Shown here piece by piece: positions 46,001-58,000 of a stretch of 64,000 nt of DNA (within the stretch, counting starts at the first letter, position 1; every line of letters starts with the position of its first letter). Below the pieces are notes generated by a model. That model saw nothing but the letters and a program-made list of their open reading frames with translations, had not been told where the DNA came from and made no database searches. Origin of the DNA: Strigamia acuminata (lineage: Eukaryota > Arthropoda > Chilopoda > Geophilomorpha > Linotaeniidae); NCBI GenBank assembly GCA_949358305.1, contig OX442314.1, positions 32,421,608 through 32,485,607 on the forward strand. The letters run 5' to 3'. A program made the translations under genes and the position numbers.

Positions 46001-49000
46001 TCTCCGAATTCGCCGAACGTATAATCGGACATGTATTGCGCCATGGATGGTGGGATTTGGGCCAGAAGACTGTCGTCATCTCGGTCTTCGTCTAACCATC
46101 TCATGATCGCGCTACAGTCGGCGTCTGCCCGCTGGTTCTGCCTAATCTCATCGTAAGACATGATCGCACCAGCGAGGCTTTCTGAAACGAGAGTGTGGGC
46201 AAGCGCGGAAGCAGCTTTCTCTTCGCGTGAGGCCGCCAATGTCGTTTCATCGTCATCTAGGCCCACACGAGAAAGAGCAACTGCGATCCGATCGTCCACA
46301 TCTCTCCTGAATTTAAACGAGAATCTCACCTGTTGGAGTTGCATTGCCCACCGCACCAGGCGACCTGACGTGTTGATTGAGTGTAAAAACCAAAACAACG
46401 CCACGCAACCTGTTTCGATTTCGAATTTTGAATACGCGATGAAAGATCGAAAGGAAGCGACTGCCTGCAGAACTGCCAGACAATCGAGTTCCGGCGGGCT
46501 TAACACTGTCTCGGCGCCTTGCAGCGCACGACTCGCGTAAGCAACGGGTCTTTTGACCCCCAGATGATCGATCTGCGTGAGGACTGCACCGAGCCCGGTC
46601 AAACTTGCGGCAGCCTGGATGACAAAGGTCTTGCCGAAATCAGGCATCGGCTGCACGATCCCACGCGAAAGATGATCCTTGAAAAATTCGAATACTCCCT
46701 GACACTCGTCGGACCAATTCCATTCCGCACCCACTGTGAGTAGGTCATCCAGCGGGTTCGACAGATGTTCCAGTCCCTCGATCGGCGGTGTGTCTCCTCC
46801 AAACATGCCGAGGAAACGTCGCAGCTGGGCGACATTCGCTGGTCGCGGGTAGTCCACGATCGCCTGAACACGGCGTTCGTTCGGTCGAAAACCTGCGGGA
46901 GTCATAAAATAGCCAAGAAAGTCCCAAGAAGTAGATATCACACAAGATCCAGACGGGCTAGCGGTCAAGCAAAATTTGCTCAGCCTGCTCAGCACGTCGG
47001 ACAGGTGTGTCAGGTGTTCCTCAAAAGTTTTGCTGAACACCACAATCGAGTCCAGGTAGGGCAACGCCCACTTAAACTTCGATTCGCCGAGCACCTTCCC
47101 CATCAGCCGTTGAAATGCCACAGGGGTATTCAACAATCCGTAGGGCAATTTCACGAACTGAAAGGTACCTTGAGGTGTGTAAAACGCCGTCTTAGGTCTG
47201 TCCTTGGGTGCAATCCTTACCTGAAAGCAGCCCATAGCCAGATCCAAAGTAGAGAAGAACACACTCCCTTCTAAACAGGCCAAAATCATGGGAATAGACG
47301 GTACTGGGTACGTGTCTCTCTCCGTGACCGAATTCAGCTGTCTAAAATCAATGCAAGCGTCAAAGGTTCCGTCAGGTAATATACTTATCACCGGCTGGTT
47401 CCTATAAACACTGACACTTCTTTCTATTTCACCCTTTTTCAGCGCGCATCTCACCAAACGGCGCAGAGCTTTCGCTTCAGCAGGGGACGTCGGTTTGATG
47501 TCGCACGAGAAGGATGGCTCATTAAACGTGGGGATCCGAAGTTCCACCGACGGATGACAGCCTCCTATCTCGCTGAAGGTGTGGCTGAACTCGTCGAGCA
47601 CACGAGCCAATCTCATCTTCCGCATATCTTCTATTTTGCAGTCTTCCAACAAATCTAATTGTTTGGATGATAGTGACAGTGCGGCCGTGTCGACGCCGTA
47701 TTCCAGCGTGACCCTTGCCCACTTGTCAACATCTGCACCACTGTCGTCTAGCTGTCTAGGCCGAGGAGCGAAAGGAAACGTCATCCCTGGATTATCGGCC
47801 TTAAACCAATCGTTCCGGGAAATGCGAATTACAATGCCATATTCCCTCAACCAACTACACCCCAAAAGGATGAAGTTAGAAGAAGAAGGTAACACCGCAA
47901 ACCGTAACCAATCTTCCCCCGTCTGCCAGCTGACGTACAATCTCACCGTCCCCAAGGGACTGGTTACTCTATCGCCCGTCATAACCCTAACGAAATCATC
48001 ACAGGGTTCAATCGAGGCTGTTAGTCCGTATTTCTCGGCCGCGGCACTACTCATATACTGCCCTGAAGCAGCGGTATCCATAAGTGCCACCGCTTCGCGG
48101 TCGGAAAAACGAATGTCGACGAACGGGAGAGGGAAATCTCTGCCCAGTCCGGCGACACCCACTGTATCCCAGACCGCTCCGACGGCTAAGCTTACGAAAC
48201 AGACCTGGTCGGGCGGTGAGCCGTCTGTCACGACGCCTTCATCCGCCTCGACTGTTTCTAGCGGCTGGGGTGGCGAGATCCGGTCGTAGAGTTCGGCGGG
48301 CTGAACCACACCGTTCTCCGCAACCAGGTCCACCTCCTCCGGCTCGCTTTCAACGTCCGAATCGTCCGATGCAGCGGCTTGAGCTATCGTCGACCTGCTG
48401 GACAATTCCATGATACGTTTGCTGAAATCCAATTGCTGCGACACCGCGGATCTTGCCCAAGCTTCCGCCATGTCGCTGGCCTCATTTCGCGCACGAACAG
48501 CGGCTTTACGCGCCTGTTCTGCGGCAAAATTTGACCAAATTGCTTCGCCATGTGCAGCGGCGGCATCCAGTGCTGCCAGCTGCTTTTCGCGTTGAAATAA
48601 CCTAATGAGTTCCATGACATCGTCCTGCGTCTTAATGTCGCATGGATCGACGTCGCAAAGAACAGCCAGTTCTCTGGCCCAAGCCGAATCGAGATCCTTG
48701 CCTGCCATAAGATGCTATTTCTTTGCAACCAGTGGTAACCAAGTGTGTGCAGTCAAGACCACGCACAGGCAAGGAGTGAGAAAGAATCCAAGGACACTTT
48801 CACTTCCTACAAACAAACCAAAGTCAGGGGTACCTTGACCAATTACAGCCGCCTACAACTAGGTCGACCATAATTATTTCACAAAAGATCTCAGCATCCC
48901 TTCCAAAGGAATGTCCGACCACTGGCCATGTGTTGGACCTTCGAGCGCTTTTCAGTGCTTCAAGGGTCCTCGATTCTATTTTTAGCTAATTGGCAGCTGA

Positions 49001-52000
49001 GCATCTGGTGAAGACCAAAGGCGCGCACCGGGGTGCTGTCCTGTTCTTTCAACAGTGTCCGTGCCCTTTATGCTAAAACTGATTAAACAGAGGAGTGGCG
49101 GGTCAATGGTCGAAACCCTGACCTCGTCATCAACCTGTTATTGCATTCCGTGTACCTTCGAAAATAAAATATGATAAATTACAATGAAAGTCTTTTTATT
49201 GAAAACAATAAAACATTAAGTTTTGGTTCATCTCTCCGCCCCAAAAAATCAAATTAGCGGTTATACTTTGGTATTTTCTAATCCACGCCCCAAAATAAAA
49301 AATTAGCGAACACCTTTCTGGTACTTATCCACGCCCCAAAAGATAGAAAATGGCGAACACCTTTCCGGCATTTATCCACGCCCCAGAAGATAGAAATGGG
49401 CGACTGGAAGTTCTCTGACACTCCCAAACTAACAAAACAATGCATGCTTCGTCTTTCCCTTCGTGTTCTAAATTATTCGCGCCAGAACCAAGTAGAAAAA
49501 ACTGCGTATATCAATTTTTTGTGGCATTTTCTCATCGCGCCCCACAGCTTCGATGCTAAGGTCGTACGTTTTCCTTTGCGCTGGTGTACACGTCTACCAC
49601 CAGGTTTAACCTCTGCTGAAAACGCTAAAATCGCGTGTTTTAGGATTCCTCCGATATTGCCTGCTCCTGCACCGAAATCACACCCAAAACACCATCAAGA
49701 TCGCGATAATCCTGATGAGGCAAAAAAAAATGTGACTCAGTCGCCTCAGACTAAGAGTGAAGGGAAATTGGCGAACCGAGCCTGAGTCAGATCGGAGAAT
49801 ATTGCAACTGAACACGGTCCAGCGCCAGGGAAAGTTAGGTCCAATCCCCGGGAGCCTCACTCCTTTCCAACCCGGATATGAAATTAGAGTAGAAATAGGA
49901 TAAAAGAAGGGAACAAGAAAAATGTGGTGTGTTTCACAAAATTGGGAAAAGGGATCCACACACAGCACATTGAAAAAATAAAAGTTTGAAAGATGTTGGG
50001 CTGGATTCACAGTCTTCGTTTGAAGCTGTTAGCCACCCAATTCGTATTTGCAAGCATTCCACGCGCGGTTTGAAAGCAAATACCGTTAGGCTCGACACTC
50101 CAGCAGTCCCCTGCAAGAGCCGCCCTCCCTGCTGTCCGAGACCCAATTTCGACAGTAAGGCAGTGAAATTGACAAAAATGTGCCATAAGTGGCCACAAAA
50201 ACACAAAAAGCCAAAACCACGTCAAACTGCTTCCACCAGTGCCCGGGACAGGGTTGGAAACCCAGTCTCCGTGTGCTCTCCTTAAGTACATGTGCCTGTA
50301 ATTCAAAAGATTAATCAAACCGCTGAAACCAGGAATATACCTCTGGCCAGTAATGAACAGCGCTTCCCTAAATATACCGCATTAGTTTATTGCTGTCCGG
50401 GCGAAGCACAGGGCTGAACTGGGATATACTGCACCCAGCAGCATGCCTGCCCACCACAACAACACCACAAACACATTTCCCGCCAAAAAACACACTCGGA
50501 AAAAGCACCAAATCGCCCGACCCTGAGGGAGAAATAAAAAAACTTAATCTACCAAATGCTAGTGTGGTGTCGACCCTCTAAGACACTCATTACGTCAGCG
50601 TAACCTCAGGAATGTCATGAGTAACACATTGTTGGCTCGTGAAAACCAACCTCTACACACCCCACTTTCAAATTGTGTCTGAAATGATGAACCAGATCTA
50701 ATTCAACACTCCAAACCACAACATCTGAGCACCTACAAATGGTTTCTCACCTCTACAGGTTGCACACCAAGAAAAGAAAAATCATAAAATTAAAATAAGG
50801 GGGTGTCCAACTTGTGTGCTGGCTGACCCTTGTCCCCCCAAGCTAATTATAGGAACAAACGAGGTCAGACTCAAGCCAAGCCAAACACACAAAGAAAAAC
50901 ACCAAACAAAACAAAATAAAATTGGAAATCAGACTAATGTGCTGACTGGACATTACCTTCATGAGATGAATAAAAAAAAACAACTCAATCCAGCAGCAAC
51001 CAGACCAAACACAAAAGAAAAACAAACCAAAAAAAAAATATACAATTGCACAAATTAACCCAAGACTTGAGCATTACCCAGCCCAAACAAGAGAAAAAGC
51101 GTGACAGAAGAAAAACAAATGTTTCCCAACCCGGCACAAAAATCAAACAAACAGTAAAATTGAGGTTTTAAAACAAGGTCACTGCAGTTCAATTAAGTAC
51201 AAGGGGTGGAGAACACCAAAGAATAGGCACAATGGCGGTCGCTCCTGTGACTGCCTGAGGGGTGAGCAAATCTCCCCCAAACAATTAGAGAAACAAACAC
51301 CAAAGTGCTTTGGTCAGTTGCAGTGTGTCTGAAAATAAATTTCAGAGCCCCTACCACAACAGCACAGAGAAAAATACAATTCCAAGACCTTCAAATGAAA
51401 AAGTGCCCAGCCCTCACAACTAAGCCTCTCACGCGACTCAAAGTGACAAACAAAAACACCCTTCAAATTCCTCAGTCTCAAAGAAAAACATTTAACCCAA
51501 AATCCAAAAAATAAGAAAATGAAAAACAATACAATTGTCCCCCGCCAAAAAATAAAGCAAAAATGTACCAACACTCTGAACAATGAATAAAACAATCTGC
51601 AACAAAAAATTGAAGCAAACGGCAACCACAATGAAACAAAGGGTTTGCACACAAAGCAAAACAAAATGGCGGACAAAAAAAAAATTTTACAAGTTCAAAT
51701 CCAGGACAGGGCCCTCAATTGTGACTGCTATGGTCTCTTCCAGTGTAGTCAGGGGACTGAGAACACTTGGTAGGGACGCATACTTCACGTAAATGACGGA
51801 GACTTCCCACAATATTGGTTGGTTGGCCTTTATTGCGTTGTCTAGGGGTATGGGGAAACCCGTCACCCGCTGCAGAGGTGCCACGAAGGCACACCGCACC
51901 GGCAACCAACCCGCCGCGCACTGGGTGGGAACCCAATGCGTGGCGTGGTCGGTTCGACTTAACATTCGTGTCGTACTTACCTACGACCCACGCGTCCACT

Positions 52001-55000
52001 CATGGAGGCTGCACAACGGTGGGAACCGTCGTACTGAGTATCATCGTGGTGAATGGTGAGGAGTACAGAGTCAAACCGGGACACTGCTTGTCCCTCCCAG
52101 ATGAACACCTTCTCCTCTCGGGGAGCTGCTGCAGGCACGTCCTTCTCAGGCCATGTCCAACACTCAACTCTCTCACACCACTCCCTCCTCACCACACTAC
52201 TCCACTCCCTCCTCCCCGGGCTAGGTCAACTACCCACGTAGGGGTTGACCTTTGGGGCCGCACGGTGGTGTGTGGCAGTGCCGCAGGTCACCTAGGTGGC
52301 CTGGCGGTCACAGTGTATGATCACTATACTCTAGTTGCACTCAAAAAGGACACTCAGTCCTATTGGTCGAGCCTCATTACTACTAACTCCAGACTGTATG
52401 CTACTACTAGGAGAAGTAGTTTTGGTTTTTATTTATTTTTGTGATTGTCATGACTACTTTAGTTAATGTAATTTTGATTTTTCTTATTAAAAAATGTTAT
52501 TTCTATCATTGAAATAAAGTTTTATGCACATATAAATGTCAAACTCATGTTTGTTATGTTTATTGGTTACTTTGTCTGGCCGTTGCCTAGGCAATCGATT
52601 ACAATGTCTGTACATTGCTTGCAATTCTGGTGTTTGGCTCGACTTTTTCGGATCACTACACCAGTAAACTAGCTTGACCAATAGGACTGAGTGTCCTTTT
52701 TGAGTGCAACTAGAGTACTGTATATTCTCCAAATTTGAAAGCTCAGACAACATTTGCTTATGTGCAAAAGTGCTGTGTAACAAAAATGTGGATTCACTTA
52801 AATTGACTTACGTTGCATTGCATCAAGGCTTTCTATACTCTGGTTTGACTCAAGAGTATGCCCTTCTAAGAGCCGCATTACTCCTAACTCAAGTTTTATT
52901 ACTGCCACTAAGAAAAGTAGTTTTTATTTTTATTATGATTTGTGATTGTTATTACCATTTAAGTTGATATAATTTTGATTATTTTTATACTTATTATACT
53001 TATTAAACTTATTAAATAAAGTTCTATGAACATATGAATGAAAAACTCATGTTTGTTATGGTGTTTGGGTCTACATTTTTGGATCACTACACCAGTGATG
53101 CGGCTCTTAGAAGGGCATACTCTTGAGTCGAACCAGAGTATAGAAAACAATTTCAATAATAATTAAGGATGTCCAATGTCCATTGCAAGGACGATGTAAG
53201 GCTGAATGGTGCAACTGTGTTAAGAACTCTTGTTCTCACCATGGTGATGCTAAGGGATACAGTTTTACCGTATGTGACATTGTCGAGTCACCTTTTATTG
53301 TAAATGTATTCTTTGTACTGTGAAAATCGGGTGATTTTACACGTGAATTGTTGATTTTAATTATTAATTTGTGTTTCTTTTGTATTGTTCGATTTATATT
53401 GTTGTTTTAATATTTCCATTTCGATTTGTGAATTCGATGTTAAATTTATGTTTTATCATTTTATTACAATATGTTTTCATTTCCACTTAAATGTTTTGAC
53501 CTGTTCTTTTATCAACTGGAATTTCAACTTGTTAATCCTGTAAAGAATGTTATATTCCTTTGAAAATTGTAAGCGCTCGCCATTGGTCATTCGAGCGCGT
53601 CATTTGCATTTCTCCATCTCGTGATCGCTTGTGATTGGTTCTTCGAACTTGTCATTTACATCACCTGTTTCCCTTTTTGTTTGAATAAACTTAGTGTACT
53701 TTTTAACCTTAAACTGTGTGGTCGTGCTTCCTTGAAACTCCAACGCCATTTTTCAACATTCAACTTGACTTCAAGAAACATCATTTGTATCCAGAGAACT
53801 TTGGAAATTGATTGGTAAACTTCGAATAACTTTTAATCTATTCTCAAGTTTAACATTGGTGCCGAAACCCGGGAACATTTTAAATTCCGAATTCATCTAA
53901 AAATCTACTAAAATGGTGAGAAATTTTGAGTTAAAGAACAAAGCATTCCGAGCGGCCATGATGGTCACAGAAACACTCTTGACCACAATAACCACTGCGC
54001 TGAATGGACGAGCTGCAATTCCGCAAGCCACAATCGAATTATGGCTGCAACAGCTCGAACAGAAGCAGAAACGAGTGCAACAAACGTTTGACGCCACACT
54101 GGATCTAGCAAAAAGCGACCAGGAGATTGACGACACCGTGTTAGCACTCGACGCACTGGAGGACCGCTTGGCCGCATCAAAAGCCGATTTAGGCAGGTAC
54201 ACTCAAATGAATTACCCACCTAATTTACCCCAGAACATACAACCGAACGCGGACGCGCAACCGGCGGCGAACATCGACGCACTGGCGGCGGCCATTACCG
54301 CAGCAGTGACGGCAGCAACGCCACGAGGGACCCCGACCATCGGCCAGCCGTTCATCAAACGTAAGCCACTAGAAATACCGAAATTTGACGGACGCAAACC
54401 GGAGGAATGGGGAGGATTCTGGAAGACATTTTCCATCCAAGTTGGCGACGACGAACAGCTGGATGGAACAAACAAACTTTTGTATTTGAGAAACTATTTG
54501 GTCGGTGACGCATTGGACGACATCAAGGCACTTGAAATCACCACAGGAAACTACGAGATTGCAATTACACGCCTGCAAAAGAAATATGGCGATAAAATCG
54601 TTCTCGAAAATAAGTATCTGTCGAATTTATTAAACTTGCCATCTGTCAACAGCGATCGAGACCGGATAAGCCTGCAAAAGCTACACAGGCACGTAGAAAT
54701 TAACATTGAAAATCTAGCCAACATCAAAGTACCACTGGCGGAAATACAGCGGACCATTTTTCCCGTGCTGTCGTCTGCTGTTCCACGCAGTATCATCATG
54801 GAATATGACAAAGACTGCGATGGAGAGAGGTCAATAGCAAGGTTGATGGAATGGCTGAGCGACTACCTCGCCAAACACGCCAAGTACGACATGCTGAAAA
54901 CCCAATCGAAGCCCGACGCGACCCACAACAAACCATCGGAAAAGGACAACAATCAATCGAACAAGGGGCGATTTAACCGAAAGGAGAAGGAGCCTCGATC

Positions 55001-58000
55001 TGGATCAGCGTCACAATTGTTAGTATTAATAATGAAGTGTCAATTTTGTGATTCAGCAGAACATAATCGAAAAAGATGCCCGCTCACGATGGAGGAGAAA
55101 GACAAAAGGCTGCAGAAAAAGGGGATTTGTCTACGATGCTTGGGGAAGGTGCCCCACAAAACAGAAGAGTGTAGGACTCGAATGAAGTGCTACAACTGCG
55201 AGGGAACACACTACACCCACGTGTGCGACACGCCAAAGTCTGCGGAAGTCGTCGAAACAGTCACCCAAGCCAACTCAGTTGTCACCACTTGTCCACCCAA
55301 ATCCGAATTCTTGATGGTCCAGATGGTGAAGATGGCCGGACCAAAGCTATCGACGTTGGGAGTTTGTTATATCGACGGAGGAGCTCAAAGAACTTTCATA
55401 CGGTCTGAGTTGACTAAAAAATTAAATTTGAGAATTTTAGGCACTGAAACGATTAATTTGGCCGTGTTTGGGCAAGAACCCAGATCAGAAGTTCGCAACA
55501 GAGTCGAGTTAGTCCTCAGCCCCGCCAACTCGAAGTCACCAGCAGTCACGATTGAAGCCATCGAAGCTGACCACGTCACGTCCACTCCCGGAGAACAGCC
55601 GAATAAGCAACTTAAAGCAGAATTGCAACGAAGAAAAATCGAGGTGGCCTGCAAGCAAGTCGCGCTGCATTCGAAGGAAGTGGACCTGCTAATTGGAGTG
55701 GACCATTACTGGCGAGTGATGACTGGACAAACAGAATTTTTGGAAGAAAACTTGATCGCCGTAAAAACGAAATTCGGTTGGACATTACACGGACAGACCA
55801 CAAACGGAACAAGAGTCATTGCTGCACCGGTGAGAATTAACAAAATAACACTTACCCCATCAACAGATGATCTCTTGCGTCGGATGTGGGAACTGGAACC
55901 GATAGGAGTCCGTCACGAGTCGGTCGAAACCAACGACGACGTTGAAACGCTACAAAAATTCGAGGAAACCATCAAATGGACGGGCACGAAATATTCGGTG
56001 GAACTGCCGTGGATTGTGAATCCCAACGAGCTCGACGACAATTATCGAGGAGCCGAACAACGCATCATGTCGCTGATTCGTCGTTTCCGAAAGCAACCAA
56101 ACCTCTACTTGGAGTACAAGAAGGTTATCGACGAGCAGTTGAAAACGGGAATTGTCGAAGAAATCCCAAATCAAACCTCGACAGGGCCGATCTACTACAT
56201 GCCACATAGTCCAGTCATCAAAGAAGAGCGCGTCACTACAAAGTTGCGGGTCGTGTTTGATGCATCATCACATCGAAAAGGCTACCTTTCCTTGAACGAT
56301 TGCCTGGCAAAAGGTATAAACTTTCTACCTTCATTGATATTTATGTTGCTAGGGTTTCGTCTTGGGAGAGTGGCAATGATAGGCGACATCAAAAAAGCGT
56401 TCCACATGATCGAAATTGCTCTGAAGGACCGCGACGCAACAAGATTCTTCTGGATTGATGAAAGCTGGGACGGTGTGGGAAAGGCATTGTTGAAAATATT
56501 GCGACAAACTCGAGTATTATTTGGCGCCACACCAAGTCCATTTTTGTTGAGCGCTACCATTCGACATCATTTGCGCAAATACGAAAAGGAGTACCCAGAG
56601 ACTGTAAAACTGTTGTTAAAGTGCCTATACGTGGACGACTTCATCTCATCCCACAAAACCGTCACTCAAGCACTGGTAACATTTTGTCAATCTAACCTGA
56701 TTTTTGTAGCAGCCGGTATGGAACTCGCCAAGTGGCAAACCAACTCGCCGGAACTCAGAGCCAAATTTCGCGAAGAATGCCCCTCTGACGGACAGCTGAC
56801 TTCAGATGAAGATACAAAAGTGCTAGGAATCAAATGGCATCCAAACTCGGACGAATTGGGACTAGCAGTCGAAGAAACTTGCACACCTTGCAGAAAAATA
56901 ACAAAAAGGGAAGTAATCAAGATAACAGCTCAAATTTTTGACCCCTTAGGATTTGCCACACCGTTCACAGTGACAGCACGCATGTTTTTTCAGTCCTTAT
57001 GGCTCAGAAATCTGTCATGGGATGACGAATTGGACAACGAATTGCGTACTAACTGGAAGAAATGGACCGACCAAATTCCCACGTTGAGGGACATTAAAAT
57101 TCCACGATGGTTGGGACAGGATGAGTTTGACCAGTGTGAAATCCACATATTTTGCGACGCGAGTCCGAAGGCGTACGGAGCTGTGGCATACATCCAGAAC
57201 TCTGACGGTGATTTGATAGAAACATTCTTTATTTTGTCGAAGTGTCGTGTAGTTCCTGTCAAGCCACTTACTCTGCCGCGTCTCGAACTCATGGGAGCTC
57301 TGATCGCTGTGCGCCTCGCCGATCAAGTCAAGGAATTGGTGACGCCGAGCGAAATATTTTTCTGGACAGATTCACAGATTTGTCTGCATTGGATAAAAAA
57401 CACGTCCAAACGATCGCCAACCTTCGTACACAATCGAGTCCTGGAAATAAGGGAGAAGTCGAGAGTCGACGAATGGCGACACTTGCCAGGCGTTGAAAAT
57501 CCTGCCGACCGCCTGACAAGAGGAATGGACGCAGAAACGATGATTGCCGAGCGACTTTGGTGGAAGGGACCAGACTGGTTGCGAGGAAGTCGTCAAGATT
57601 GGCCAAACCTGCCGACAGAACCAGTCGAAGAAGATGAAGAAGCGACTGAAATCCACGTCGAAGCGGTGCAGACAACAGCTATTAATATTTTTCCGTTTGC
57701 CAGGTTTGGGTCGCTGTCAAAAGCAATCCGAACGCTGGCATGGGTTTTCAGATTTGCTGACAATGCTGGGAAGCAACGGGCAGACGCCAACCAACGTGGT
57801 CGAGGTTCACTGACGGCAGCCGAGCTGAAACGCGCAAGATTCGGCCTAATTCGAATTGCGCAAACAGAAGTTTATGGCCGAGAAATCGAAAGAATGAGGA
57901 ATGGCAAATCGATTCATGGGGAGTCAAAACTGCGAGACCTGAATCCACGACTAAACGAAATGGGATTGATCGAGCTGCGAAACAGACTGCATGAATCACG

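Larger units (their letters stand above)
33882..52312 (-). mobile_element. 18.4-kb gypsy-like LTR element with degenerate pol and an extra ORF
   Basis: LTRs 33882-34474 and 51720-52312, 593 bp each, with one difference noticed (34070 G, 51908 A). The target duplication is GTGT (33878-33881 and 52313-52316). The minus-strand orientation is fixed by a purine tract (G-run then AGA) directly before the 3' LTR at 34475 and by the ORFs. Layout on the minus strand: 5' LTR; about 3-kb leader without ORFs; pol-like ORF 48708-45802; spacer; second ORF, apparently spliced, 45241-35183; 3' tract; 3' LTR. A copia-type element (37338-43265) is nested in the second ORF. Without that guest it is about 12.5 kb. 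Very young by LTR identity. Confidence 0.88.

Noticed and set aside
51690-51718. tRNA-like T-arm next to the 5' LTR of the 18.4-kb element
   Set aside because: TTCAAATCC is present, but no complete tRNA fold or CCA complement can be drawn. Kept only as a remark on the primer-binding region.
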